This document shows positions 17,530-25,759 of a DNA stretch of 64,000 bases, one piece after another. The stretch spans positions 1,753,001 through 1,817,000 of the forward strand of contig OX044354.1 in NCBI GenBank assembly GCA_943846615.1, given 5' to 3'. The stretch comes from an uncultured Amylibacter sp. (GTDB lineage Bacteria > Pseudomonadota > Alphaproteobacteria > Rhodobacterales > Rhodobacteraceae). The stretch's first letter is position 1. The number at the start of each line of letters is the position of its first letter. Made by a program: the position numbers and the translations under genes. The notes below the pieces were generated by a model. The model was not told the origin of the DNA and did not search any database. It saw nothing but the letters and a program-made list of their open reading frames with translations.

Positions 17530-17613
17530 CGGAAAGGTGCGTTGCGCACGGTTGACCCAAAACGGGAACTGTTGCCAACATCGTCAAAGGCGCTGCCTTT
17601 CCGAACCCGTGCG
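17530..17613 (+). promoter_or_regulatory. Candidate structured leader upstream of the plus-strand cobalamin operon
   Basis: Several perfect complementarities compete within 84 bases. CGGAAAGG (17530-17537) pairs with CCTTTCCG (17596-17603); inside that, AAAGGC-GCT-GCCTTT (17586-17600) makes a local hairpin using the same 3' arm. GTGCG-TTG-CGCAC (17537-17549) is a hairpin whose 3' arm also belongs to CGCACGG (17545-17551), which pairs with CCGTGCG (17607-17613), two bases before the GAAGGA ribosome-binding site. Mutually exclusive stems ending at a ribosome-binding site are what a riboswitch or attenuator looks like. I could not find a cobalamin B12 box, so it is not a canonical cobalamin riboswitch. 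Ligand and function are unproven. Confidence 0.45.
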
Positions 17614-17626
17614 AGAAGGAAATGAT

Positions 17627-17839
17627 ATGCGTATTTTCACAGTTTTATTTTGTTTGATGCCGATGCCCGCGTTCGCGCATTTGGGCCATTTGGCGGATGC
17701 CGCTGGTCATGATCACTGGATTGCATTGGCGGCTGCGGCCGCTGCGGCCGCTGCGGCGGCGTGGGGTTTGCGTGGGCGCAAAGACGATGTCGAGGAAGAG
17801 GTTTCCGAGGACGTCGAAGAAGAATTGCAGGAGGCGTGA
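17627..17839 (+). CDS. DUF6732-like small membrane protein
   Basis: A 70-residue protein: signal or anchor helix (MRIFTVLFCLMPMPAFAHLG), a short His-containing stretch (HLADAAGHDHW), an Ala-only helix of about a dozen residues, a basic turn (LRGRKDD) and a strongly acidic tail. GAAGGA lies six bases before ATG 17627. I recognise this as the DUF6732-type gene that often precedes cbiX in Rhodobacterales cobalamin clusters. The His residues next to a membrane helix, followed by a gene for a His-rich cobalt chelatase, suggest a role in metal supply; that is inference. It is the first gene of the cob operon, and the cbiX ribosome-binding site lies inside its last codons. Confidence 0.75.
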   Translation: MRIFTVLFCLMPMPAFAHLGHLADAAGHDHWIALAAAAAAAAAAAWGLRGRKDDVEEEVSEDVEEELQEA

Positions 17840-17841
17840 GC

Positions 17842-19062
17842 GTGGCTGATAAAATTGGTGTAATGATTTGTGGGCATGGTTCGCGCAGCCAATCGGCGGT
17901 GGATGAGTTCGCGACGTTGGCGGAAAAACTGCCGCCATATCTGCCGCCTGAGTGGTCGATGGAATATGGGTATTTGGAATTTGCGAACCCGTTGATCCGT
18001 GATGGTTTGGACAAGTTGCGCGAAGGCGGCTGTGATAAGGTTTTGGCGGTACCAGGCATGCTGTTCGCCGCGATGCATTCCAAGAATGATATCCCGACGG
18101 TGTTGAACACCTATTCCGAAAAGCACGGTGTGGACGTGAGTTATGGGCGCGAATTGGGCGTTGATCCCAAGATGATCGCCGCCGCCGCCGGTCGTATTCA
18201 GGATGCTGTTGATGCCGCGAATGCGGAACATGGCGAAATGGAATTGCATGATACGGCATTGGTTGTGATTGGGCGCGGGGCGTCTGATCCAGATGCGAAT
18301 TCAAATGTATCCAAAGTTGCCCGCATGTTGTGGGAAGGTATGGGATTTGGCTGGTGCGAAGTTGGCTATTCCGGTGTGACGTTCCCGTTGGTGGAGCCGT
18401 GTTTGGATCACGTATCGCGGCTGGGGTACAAGCGTGTGATTGTTTTCCCTTATTTCTTGTTCAGCGGAATTTTGATTGATCGCATTTATGGATTTACGGA
18501 TAAATGCGCGGATAAATATCCCGAAATTCAGTTTCAGAAGGCGGGTTATTTAGGGGACCATCCGAAGGTTTTGGAAACGTTCGCAGAGCGTATTACCGAA
18601 CAGATGGGTGGAGGTGTGCCAAATTGCGGAACTTGTATGTACCGCACGCAAATCATCAATATAGAAGATGGTGAGCATAAGCATGTAACGCCAGAACAAC
18701 GTATGGGCGAAGATCATCCAGCGTTGTCGGCTGTTCCACCAGCGCCTTGTGTGATGTGTAAATACCGCGCACAGGTTTTGGGTTTTGAGCATGAAGTGGG
18801 CGCGGTGCAAGAAAGCCACCATCACCATGTAGAGGGTCAGGGCGCATCGGCACCAGGATCGAACGTGGAAGATTGCAAGATGTGTGAATTGTATTGCACG
18901 GGTGAATGCCGTTTGGATATGGACCACCACCATCATCATGACCACGACCATTCACACGACCATGATCACGGACACCACCACGACCATCATCACGACCATG
19001 TTCATGCTGAATACCCACAGGCCAAGCATCCACTGGGCCCAGAATCGGCGCGCAAAACGTGA
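17842..19062 (+). CDS. cbiX: Sirohydrochlorin cobaltochelatase CbiX with Cys and His-rich tail
   Basis: A 406-residue protein. GTG 17842 is chosen because AGGAGG lies seven bases upstream; another GTG at 17836 is too close to it. The first CbiX domain begins KIGVMICGHGSRSQSAVDEF and a second half follows, with LVVIGRGASDPDANSN as its matching motif. CbiX inserts cobalt into sirohydrochlorin. After the chelatase come three Cys pairs (CGTC, CVMC, CKMC), consistent with an Fe-S or metal site. A 28-residue stretch at about 361-388 has 18 His, mostly alternating with Asp, and is a likely cobalt or nickel store. The stop overlaps the cobH start (GTGA). Confidence 0.93.
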   Translation: MADKIGVMICGHGSRSQSAVDEFATLAEKLPPYLPPEWSMEYGYLEFANPLIRDGLDKLREGGCDKVLAVPGMLFAAMHSKNDIPTVLNTYSEKHGVDVSYGRELGVDPKMIAAAAGRIQDAVDAANAEHGEMELHDTALVVIGRGASDPDANSNVSKVARMLWEGMGFGWCEVGYSGVTFPLVEPCLDHVSRLGYKRVIVFPYFLFSGILIDRIYGFTDKCADKYPEIQFQKAGYLGDHPKVLETFAERITEQMGGGVPNCGTCMYRTQIINIEDGEHKHVTPEQRMGEDHPALSAVPPAPCVMCKYRAQVLGFEHEVGAVQESHHHHVEGQGASAPGSNVEDCKMCELYCTGECRLDMDHHHHHDHDHSHDHDHGHHHDHHHDHVHAEYPQAKHPLGPESARKT

Positions 19063-19709
19063 GCCGTCCGCCATTACCATATGAGCGTGATCCCAAATCG
19101 ATTTACGCCGCCAGTTTTGCGACTGTGCGCGGAGAGGCGAATTTGGATCGGTTTAGCCCTGAAATGCAGGCCGTTGTTATTCGCCTAATCCATGCCTGCG
19201 GCATGGTCGAGGTGGCGGATCGCATTGCCTATTCCGCGAATGCGGCGGTGGTTGGGTCGATGGCGTTGGCCAAGGGTGCGCCGATTTTATGTGATTGTGA
19301 AATGGTTGGTGCAGGAATTATTCGCCGTTATTTACCCGCCGATAATCAAGTGATTGTGACGTTGAATAATGATAGTGTTCCTGCGCGCGCAGGTGACATT
19401 GGCAACACCCGTTCCGCGGCGGCAGTTGAATTGTGGGAGCCCCATATTGAGGGTGCCGTTGTGGCGATTGGAAATGCGCCGACGGCGTTGTTTCATTTGC
19501 TGGAATTGATTGATCAGGGCTTTCCAAAACCTGCTTGTATTTTGGGCTTTCCTGTCGGTTTCGTTGGCGCGGCAGAGAGCAAGGCAGAATTGGCGGCGTA
19601 TCCGCGTGGGTGTGATTTCATTGCATTGCGTGGGCGTCGTGGTGGTTCGGCGATCGCATCGGCGGCGGTGAATGCGCTGTCCGCTGGCTTGCCGGAGATT
19701 GCATCATGA
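19059..19709 (+). CDS. cobH: Precorrin-8X methylmutase CobH
   Basis: A 216-residue cytoplasmic enzyme beginning at GTG 19059, overlapping the cbiX stop. Conserved segments are IRLIHACGMVEVADRI (containing the catalytic His), NNDSVPARAGDIGNTRSAAAVELW, AIGNAPTALFHLLELI and GFPVGFVGAAESK. It moves the C11 methyl to C12, turning precorrin-8X (or its cobalt form) into hydrogenobyrinic (or cobyrinic) acid. Length and motifs are normal. It overlaps cobL by four bases. Confidence 0.95.
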   Translation: MSRPPLPYERDPKSIYAASFATVRGEANLDRFSPEMQAVVIRLIHACGMVEVADRIAYSANAAVVGSMALAKGAPILCDCEMVGAGIIRRYLPADNQVIVTLNNDSVPARAGDIGNTRSAAAVELWEPHIEGAVVAIGNAPTALFHLLELIDQGFPKPACILGFPVGFVGAAESKAELAAYPRGCDFIALRGRRGGSAIASAAVNALSAGLPEIAS

Positions 19710-20902
19710 GCGCGTGGTTGCATATTGTTGGCATCGGCGAGGATGGTGTTGATGGGCTGACGCCTGCGACACGCGCCGTTGTTGAGGCGGCAGAGGTGAT
19801 TGTTGGTGGTGATCGTCATCATGGGATGATTGCGGGGGATGCACAACGTATCGCGTGGCCCAGCCCGTTTGATACTTTGATCGATGTTTTGAAATCCCAT
19901 TCGGGAAAACGTGTGGTAGTTTTGGCGACAGGTGATCCGTTGTGGTATTCCGTTGGCGCGCGCATTGGGCGTGAAATTGATCCGTCTGAAATTACGTATC
20001 ACCCGCAGGTTGGCGCGTTTCAATTGGCGGCGGCGCGAATGGGTTGGTCGATGGCCGATCTGGAAACGTTGACGGTACATGGGCGTCCGGTTGAACAGAT
20101 GATTGCGTTTATTCAGCCGAACCAGCGGTTGTTGATTTTGACGACGGGAGCTGAGACGCCCGCGCAGATTGCGGGCTTTTTGACCGCGCGTGGATTTGGG
20201 CAGTCGAAAATGACTGTTCTGGCCGCCATGGGTGGCGAAAACGAAGCACGGTTTGATGGTGTTGCCGAGAGTTGGGATCACGAAGTGCCTGCGTTCAACA
20301 CGCTGGCCGTTGAATGTGTTGCGGCGGCGGATGCGGCGATGTTGCCGCGTGTTCCGGGATTGGCGGATGACCTGTTTCAGGGTGATGGCACCATGACGAA
20401 ACAAGAGGTGCGCGCGGCGTCGGTGGCGAAATTGATGCCGATGCGTGGTGCATTGTTGTGGGATGTTGGCTGTGGTTGCGGATCGGTTGCGGTTGAATGG
20501 ATGCGCGCAGCGCGTTATGCGCGTGCGATTGGGATTGAGCCACGTGCGGATCGACGTACCTTTGCCGCGAATAATGCGTTGGCGTTGGGTGTGCCGAAGT
20601 TGGAATTGGTAGACGGTATGGTACCTGAGGCGCTGGATGGTTTAGAAGCCCCTGATGCGATTTTTATTGGCGGCGGGTTGAGCGTTGAAACCTTTGATGC
20701 TTGTTGGTCTGCGTTGCGCCCGTTGGGGCGTTTGGTTGCGAATGCTGTGACGTTGGAATCCGAGGCGGTGTTGTTGAAATTATATGCGGAACACGGTGGT
20801 GATTTGGCGCGTATTCAGGTCAGCCGTGCGGATGCGATTGGGCGTGTAAACGGGTGGCGTCCGTCGATGCCCGTGACGCAGTGGAGTTTGATTAAACGAT
20901 GA
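19706..20902 (+). CDS. cobL: Precorrin-6Y C5,15-methyltransferase (decarboxylating) CobL
   Basis: A 398-residue two-domain enzyme. Residues about 1-195 are the CbiE tetrapyrrole methylase (WLHIVGIGEDGVDGLTPATR, VVVLATGDPLWYSVG). Residues about 220-398 are the CbiT methyltransferase and decarboxylase (MTKQEVRAASVAKLMP, then the SAM motif LLWDVGCGCGSVAVEWMR, and IFIGGGLS). Fusion of CbiE and CbiT into one protein is the form known as CobL. It methylates C5 and C15 and decarboxylates the acetate side chain of ring C. ATGA overlaps join it to cobH and cobI. Confidence 0.95.
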   Translation: MSAWLHIVGIGEDGVDGLTPATRAVVEAAEVIVGGDRHHGMIAGDAQRIAWPSPFDTLIDVLKSHSGKRVVVLATGDPLWYSVGARIGREIDPSEITYHPQVGAFQLAAARMGWSMADLETLTVHGRPVEQMIAFIQPNQRLLILTTGAETPAQIAGFLTARGFGQSKMTVLAAMGGENEARFDGVAESWDHEVPAFNTLAVECVAAADAAMLPRVPGLADDLFQGDGTMTKQEVRAASVAKLMPMRGALLWDVGCGCGSVAVEWMRAARYARAIGIEPRADRRTFAANNALALGVPKLELVDGMVPEALDGLEAPDAIFIGGGLSVETFDACWSALRPLGRLVANAVTLESEAVLLKLYAEHGGDLARIQVSRADAIGRVNGWRPSMPVTQWSLIKR

Positions 20903-21600
20903 ATGGTGTTTTGTACGGCGTTGGTTTGGGGCCAGGTGATCCCGAATTGATGACGCTAAAGGCGTATCGATTGATTGCAGGGGCACAGGCCATTGCATAC
21001 CCCACATTAGAGGGTGGCGATAGTTTTGCGCGTTCAATTGCGGCAGATGCGATTGGCGATGATGTGGATGAAATTGCGATTTCTGTTCCGATGTCTGTGG
21101 AACGTGGCCCTGCGCAAGCGGCATATGATGCGGGTGCGGCGCAGATTGCAGAACGATTGCGCGCGGGCAAAGATGTTGTTGTGTTGTGTGAGGGCGACCC
21201 GTTTTTCTACGGCTCTTTTATGTATTTGTTTTCACGACTAAGCGAAGAGTTTGAATGTGAAGTTGTGCCCGGTGTGACATCAGTGACCGCATGTGCGGCA
21301 TCTGTTGCGCAACCTCTTACGGCACGAAATGAAGTGCTGACGATTATTCCCGGCCCGATTGATGAAGAGGCGCTGGAGGCGCGGGTTGCGGCGGCAGAGG
21401 CCGTGGCAATTATGAAGGTTGGGCGGCACTTGCCGAAAATTCGTGGCGTTTTAGAACGGTTAAATCTGACCAAATACGCGCATTATGTGGAACGTGCCAC
21501 GTTGCCAAATCAAGTGGTTTTGCCACTGCGCGATGCGCCCGAAACGGCGCCTTATTTTTCAATGATACTTGTCACCAAAGGAAATGATCCATGGCTGTAA
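20899..21600 (+). CDS. cobI: Precorrin-2 C20-methyltransferase CobI
   Basis: A 233-residue class III SAM methyltransferase. The glycine-rich start GVGLGPGDPELMTLKAYRLI and the loop VVLCEGDPFFYGSFMYLF are the family signatures, and VVPGVTSVTACAASVAQPL shapes the SAM pocket. It methylates C20 of precorrin-2 (or the cobalt form), the first peripheral methylation after uroporphyrinogen methylation. The uroporphyrinogen methylase itself is not in this window. It overlaps cobL by four and cobJ by ten bases. Confidence 0.94.
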   Translation: MNGVLYGVGLGPGDPELMTLKAYRLIAGAQAIAYPTLEGGDSFARSIAADAIGDDVDEIAISVPMSVERGPAQAAYDAGAAQIAERLRAGKDVVVLCEGDPFFYGSFMYLFSRLSEEFECEVVPGVTSVTACAASVAQPLTARNEVLTIIPGPIDEEALEARVAAAEAVAIMKVGRHLPKIRGVLERLNLTKYAHYVERATLPNQVVLPLRDAPETAPYFSMILVTKGNDPWL

Positions 21601-23387
21601 CCCCTGTTGTTTTATGTTTATCCAAATCTGGATATGCGACGGCACGCCGTGTGGCGGATATTTTAGGTGCGCAATTGCATGGGCGTGCGGGCCGTGTGGA
21701 TGGAGCAGATGCGACGTTTGATAATGCGCTGGATTATGTGCGCACGTTATTTGCATCGGGTACGCCGATTGTGGGTGTCTGTGCGGCGGGTATTTTGGTG
21801 CGCGGTGTTGCGCCATTGTTGGCGGACAAGCGTGAAGAGCCACCTGTTGTTGCGGTGCCTGATGATGGATCAACTGTGATTCCATTGTTGGGTGGTCATC
21901 GCGGTGCGAACCGTTTGGCGCGTCAGATTGCGGATGGGTTGGAGAGCCATGCGGCGGTGACGACGGCAGGCGATGTGGCGATGGGCGTGGCGCTGGACGA
22001 GCCGCCTGTTGGTTACAAACTTCATAATGCCGAAGATGCGAAATCTGTGATGGCGGGTTTGCTGGGCGGTGCGGATGCGCGCGTATTGGGCGAGAATATT
22101 TTTGACCTTCCTGGCGCGCCTGACGGCGCGATTACACTTGCGGTTTCCGAGGCGGCGTTGGAAGGCGATGAAGCGACGCTTGTGTATCATCCGCAAAAAT
22201 TTGCGCTGGGCCTTGGTTGTGCGCGGGGGTGTTCCGTGGACGAGATGTGGGAATTAGTTTCGAAATCATTGGACGATGCGGGGATCGCGCAGGGTGCGAT
22301 TGCCTGTGTTGGGTCGTTGGATTTGAAGGGTGACGAGCCTGCGATGATTGAAACAGCGGCGCGTTTGGGTGTGCCGTTTCGGGTGTTCACGGCAGAAGAG
22401 CTGGAAGCGCTGACGCCGAAGTTGGCGAACCCGTCGGATGTGGTTTTCGCCGAAGTTGGATGCCACGGCGTTTCCGAGGCGTCTGCGCTGGCGTTGGCGG
22501 ATGGCGATCTGGCTGTTGAAAAGAAAAAGACACTGAATGCGACCTGTGCAATTGCGAAATCCAAGCATGTTATTTCCGAATTTGCTGGGCGTTCGCGTGG
22601 CAAGCTGTCCATCATTGGCATTGGGCCGGGGCAACATTCGTGGCGTACGCCAGAAGCATCGGCGCTGGTAGCCGAAGCGGAAGAATTGGTTGGTTATGGT
22701 TTGTATATTGACCTGTTGGGGCCGTTGGCATTTGGCAAAGAACGTTCTGATTTTCCACTTGGTGGTGAAGAGGCGCGGTGTCGCTATGCGTTGGAACAGG
22801 CGGGCAAGGGCAAGAATGTTGCGCTGATCTGTTCGGGTGATGCGGGTATTTATGCCATGGGTGCCTTGGTGTTTGAATTACTGGATCGCGATGCAGATGC
22901 GTTGGGCGTTTCGGACGCGGCGAAGCGGGTCGAGGTGCAATGCACCCCTGGTGTTTCCGCGTTGCAAGGTGCCGCCGCGCGTGCGGGTGCGCCGTTGGGG
23001 CATGATTTTTGTACGATCAGCCTGTCGGATTTATTGACGCCACGTGATGATATTATTCGCCGTTTACATGCGGCGGCAGAGGGCGATTTTGTGATCGCGT
23101 TTTATAATCCAGTTTCAAAAACACGCCGCACATTGTTGGCAGAGGCACGCGAGATTTTGTTGCAGCATCGCCCCGCCGATACGCCTGTGATGTTGGCCAG
23201 TTCATTGGGTCGCCCAGAGGAACATGTGCGGTATCGCCGCTTGGATGAATTGGAAGTAGACGAGGTGGATATGCTGACGGTTGTTTTGATTGGGTCCAGT
23301 AATTCGCGTCTGGCGCATTTGGGTGAAGGCCCGCGTATGTTTACACCGCGTGGCTATGCCCGCAAAATTGATGGAGATTTGTCATGA
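21591..23387 (+). CDS. cobJ: CbiG/CobE - CobJ fusion (precorrin-3B C17-methyltransferase)
   Basis: A 598-residue fusion. Residues about 1-215 resemble the CbiG N-terminal and central regions (VGVCAAGILVRGVAPLL, DDGSTVIPLLGGHRGANRLA). Residues about 200-340 are the CbiG C-terminal/CobE domain (LGLGCARGCSVDEMWELV, FAEVGCHGVSEASAL). Residues about 345-598 are CobJ (LSIIGIGPGQHSWRTPEA, VALICSGDAGIYAMGALVFE, QCTPGVSALQGAAARAG, DFVIAFYNPVSKTRR). CobJ methylates C17 with ring contraction; CbiG opens the lactone and releases the C20 fragment in the cobalt-early route. Having both on one chain would couple successive steps. A site resembling AAAGGA precedes ATG 21591, which lies within cobI. Confidence 0.93.
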   Translation: MAVTPVVLCLSKSGYATARRVADILGAQLHGRAGRVDGADATFDNALDYVRTLFASGTPIVGVCAAGILVRGVAPLLADKREEPPVVAVPDDGSTVIPLLGGHRGANRLARQIADGLESHAAVTTAGDVAMGVALDEPPVGYKLHNAEDAKSVMAGLLGGADARVLGENIFDLPGAPDGAITLAVSEAALEGDEATLVYHPQKFALGLGCARGCSVDEMWELVSKSLDDAGIAQGAIACVGSLDLKGDEPAMIETAARLGVPFRVFTAEELEALTPKLANPSDVVFAEVGCHGVSEASALALADGDLAVEKKKTLNATCAIAKSKHVISEFAGRSRGKLSIIGIGPGQHSWRTPEASALVAEAEELVGYGLYIDLLGPLAFGKERSDFPLGGEEARCRYALEQAGKGKNVALICSGDAGIYAMGALVFELLDRDADALGVSDAAKRVEVQCTPGVSALQGAAARAGAPLGHDFCTISLSDLLTPRDDIIRRLHAAAEGDFVIAFYNPVSKTRRTLLAEAREILLQHRPADTPVMLASSLGRPEEHVRYRRLDELEVDEVDMLTVVLIGSSNSRLAHLGEGPRMFTPRGYARKIDGDLS

Positions 23388-24175
23388 CGGTATTTTTTAT
23401 TGGCGCAGGCCCAGGTGATCCAGATTTAATCACGGTGAAAGCCAAAGCGAAGATCGAAGAATGTCCTGTGTGTTTGTACGCGGGATCATTGGTGCCAGAG
23501 GCAGTTGTTGCCTGTGCGCCAAAGGACGCGATTGTGAAAGATACCGCGGTGATGACATTGGATGATACCCACGCGGATATTTTGGCGGCGCATGCCAAGG
23601 GACAGGATGTGGCGCGTGTGCATTCAGGTGATCCATCATTGTATGGTGCGATTGCAGAACAAATTCGCCGCCTAAAGGCGGATAATATTCCGTTTGAGAT
23701 TATTCCTGGTGTGCCGGCCTATGCCGCGATGGCGGCTGCGATGGGGCAAGAATTGACCATTCCTGAGATTGCGCAATCGATTGTCTTGACGCGGATGTCG
23801 ATGCAATCGACGTCGATGCCATCGGGCGAAACATTGGATAATTTTGGCCGCACAGGTGCCACGTTGGCAATCCATTTGGCGGTGCGCAATGTGCGTGAAA
23901 TTGAACGTCAGTTGGTGCCACATTACGGGGCGGATTGCCCTGTGGTGGTGGGTTATCGTGTGGGCTGGCCTGATCAGATGATTATTCGTGGAACACTGAG
24001 TGATATTCGCAAGAAAATTCGCAAGGAAAAGATCACGCGAACGGCGTTAATTATGGTGGGGCCAGCGTTGGCGGCCAGCCACGATTTTGTGGATAGTGCG
24101 TTGTATGATCCAAATATCCCGCATGTTTTACGCCCAGTAACGGGAGTGGATTTAGTTGAAGATCACAATACCTGA
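23384..24175 (+). CDS. cobM: Precorrin-4 C11-methyltransferase CobM
   Basis: A 263-residue class III SAM methyltransferase starting MTVFFIGAGPGDPDLITVKA. Other signatures are CLYAGSLVPEAVVACAP, VARVHSGDPSLYGAIAEQIRRL, EIIPGVPAYAAMAAAMGQELT and VVVGYRVGWPDQMIIRGTL. It methylates C11 of precorrin-4 (CobM) or cobalt-precorrin-4 (CbiF). It is the last gene of the operon. CobK-type precorrin-6A reductase, CobF and the ring-contraction monooxygenases CobG/CobZ are not in the window. Confidence 0.95.
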   Translation: MTVFFIGAGPGDPDLITVKAKAKIEECPVCLYAGSLVPEAVVACAPKDAIVKDTAVMTLDDTHADILAAHAKGQDVARVHSGDPSLYGAIAEQIRRLKADNIPFEIIPGVPAYAAMAAAMGQELTIPEIAQSIVLTRMSMQSTSMPSGETLDNFGRTGATLAIHLAVRNVREIERQLVPHYGADCPVVVGYRVGWPDQMIIRGTLSDIRKKIRKEKITRTALIMVGPALAASHDFVDSALYDPNIPHVLRPVTGVDLVEDHNT

Positions 24176-24202
24176 AAATGACATAACAATTTTGTATTGG
24201 TG

Positions 24203-24230
24203 TTGTGGTTATTAATACTTGTCCTATAAT
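24203..24230 (+). promoter_or_regulatory. Predicted sigma-70-type promoter
   Basis: TTGTGG (24203-24208) and a perfect TATAAT (24225-24230) are separated by 16 bases, in the AT-rich gap after cobM. Transcription would start about 24237, some 35 bases before the hypothetical gene at 24272. Confidence 0.55.
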
Positions 24231-24271
24231 TGGGGCATGTGGTGCATTTTGCAACGCAGTTAGGGATTGTT

Positions 24272-24619
24272 ATGGAAAGCTATTTATCAAACGAAGTGCG
24301 CCAAGGATTGGATCAGGCGCGTAAGCGGGCGACCAAGGCCAGCAATCGATTGTGTGTGCACGTGGGCGATGACGTTTTTCGCATCACCAAGACGTTTGAT
24401 AATGGGTTTTGTATTCCCGCAGATTTAGAGACCGACCTGCGTGGTTTGGTCGATGTATTTGATGGCCCGAAACATCTGTTCCAGTGTTTGATCGTTTGTT
24501 CCGAACTGAATGACGGTGAAGTGCATTATGAGTATAAGCGCAGCACCGAGGTGGTGGATCAAGCGCCCGTTGATTTCGTCCGCGCAGAAGATGCTCCGAT
24601 TGCATTGCTGGAGAGATAA
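24272..24619 (+). CDS. Conserved hypothetical protein
   Basis: I do not recognise a named family. ATG 24272 gives 115 residues (MESYLSNEVRQGLDQARKRA...), preceded by a good TATAAT promoter. The product is soluble, with an N-terminal basic helix followed by a mixed alpha/beta region (RLCVHVGDDVFRITKTFDNGF, LRGLVDVFDGPKHLFQCLIV) and an acidic end. The alternation of strands and the short length suggest a small PilZ-like or binding domain, but no motif is decisive. It sits alone between the cobalamin operon and dgcN, with its own promoter and about 130 AT-rich bases behind it. Confidence 0.65.
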   Translation: MESYLSNEVRQGLDQARKRATKASNRLCVHVGDDVFRITKTFDNGFCIPADLETDLRGLVDVFDGPKHLFQCLIVCSELNDGEVHYEYKRSTEVVDQAPVDFVRAEDAPIALLER

Positions 24620-24748
24620 ATTTTCTTCGGCATTAAGTTACTTTTTTCGAAGAATATTCTAAATTTTATAAATTAAGCGCTAAAAAGAGCATTTAATTGA
24701 CCTGAACGCATGGCAATTTGCCCGTCTATTCATAGAACGAGGCTTGCC

Positions 24749-25750
24749 ATGATAAAATCACCCTATCTTCTTTTCCTTGGCGATGCAGCCGATTCATTGG
24801 CGGCGAAGGTTGCCCAAGGTATCAAAGATTGGCGCCCAGATATGAGTGTTGGTCAGTACCGTATGGACGGTTGTAATGCCGATTTGGGTTTGGCGGATTT
24901 GTCGTTTGACGAAGCTGTCGCCGCAGGTGCGAAGACGTTGGTGATTGGTGTGGCCAATCGCGGCGGCGTGATTTCCGCCGCATGGCAGGAAAAGTTGATC
25001 GAAGCATTGGAAGCGGGTTTGGACATCGCGTCTGGTTTGCACAACCTTTTGCGCGACGAGCCAATTTTGGTGGCAAAGGCCGCTGACTTGGGCCGTGAGT
25101 TGTTTGATGTGCGTATTCCATCCGTCGAATATCCGATCGCGACGGGTGTAAAACGTACAGGTAAGCGTTGTTTGGCTGTGGGGACAGATTGTTCCGTTGG
25201 TAAGATGTACACGGCATTGGCGATGGAAAAGGAAATGCATGCGCGCAAAATGAATGCGACGTTTCGTGCGACAGGTCAGACTGGGATTTTGATCACAGGT
25301 GATGGTGTTCCGTTGGATGCGGTGATTGCAGATTTCATGGCGGGTGCAGTTGAATATTTGACACCAGACAATGATGCGGATCATTGGGATCTGATCGAAG
25401 GACAGGGGTCATTGTACCATGCGTCCTATTCTGGTGTGACGATGGCGTTGATTCATGGTGGGCAACCTGATGCGTTGTTGTTGTGCCACGAACCAACGCG
25501 TAAGCATATGCGTGGCTTGCCTGACTATCAGCAACCTTCGTTGGAAGAATTACGTGATACGGCATTGATTTTGGCGCGCGTTGTAAATCCTGATGTTAAA
25601 GTCGTCGGTATTTCTGTGAACACCCAACATTTGAGCGAAGACGAAGCCGTGTCATATTTGGCAGAGACAGAAGCTAGCATGGGTATTCCTGCGGTTGATC
25701 CGTTCCGCCATGGTGCGGCGCGTCTGGTGGATGCGTTGGAAGCCTGCTAG
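24749..25750 (+). CDS. dgcN: DUF1611 family N-acetyltransferase DgcN
   Basis: A 333-residue protein starting MIKSPYLLFLGDAADSLAAK after ACGAGG. The N-terminal Rossmann-like part is followed by a P-loop-like section (RCLAVGTDCSVGKMYTALAME, about residues 145-165) and the conserved GQTGILITGDGVPLDAV and EGQGSLYHASYSGVTMALIHGG segments that define DUF1611. DgcN has been described with DgcA in marine bacteria as part of D-glutamate use, acting as an N-acetyltransferase on D-glutamate. Here dgcN-dgcA-dat follow one another with 9- and 4-base gaps, a clear operon for D-amino-acid metabolism. Confidence 0.85.
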   Translation: MIKSPYLLFLGDAADSLAAKVAQGIKDWRPDMSVGQYRMDGCNADLGLADLSFDEAVAAGAKTLVIGVANRGGVISAAWQEKLIEALEAGLDIASGLHNLLRDEPILVAKAADLGRELFDVRIPSVEYPIATGVKRTGKRCLAVGTDCSVGKMYTALAMEKEMHARKMNATFRATGQTGILITGDGVPLDAVIADFMAGAVEYLTPDNDADHWDLIEGQGSLYHASYSGVTMALIHGGQPDALLLCHEPTRKHMRGLPDYQQPSLEELRDTALILARVVNPDVKVVGISVNTQHLSEDEAVSYLAETEASMGIPAVDPFRHGAARLVDALEAC

Positions 25751-25759
25751 GTTTCGAGT

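Noticed and set aside
17461..17620. Canonical cobalamin riboswitch
   Set aside because: AAACGGGAA resembles one conserved box, but the CCCGCAACTGT core, the CCACTG region and the AGYCAGGAGACC box are missing and there is no room for them before the start codon.
19514..20404. 296-codon open frame on the minus strand, rich in Arg and His
   Set aside because: It lies antisense to cobH and cobL, which are certain, and has no motif or ribosome-binding site; the open frame reflects the codon bias of those genes.
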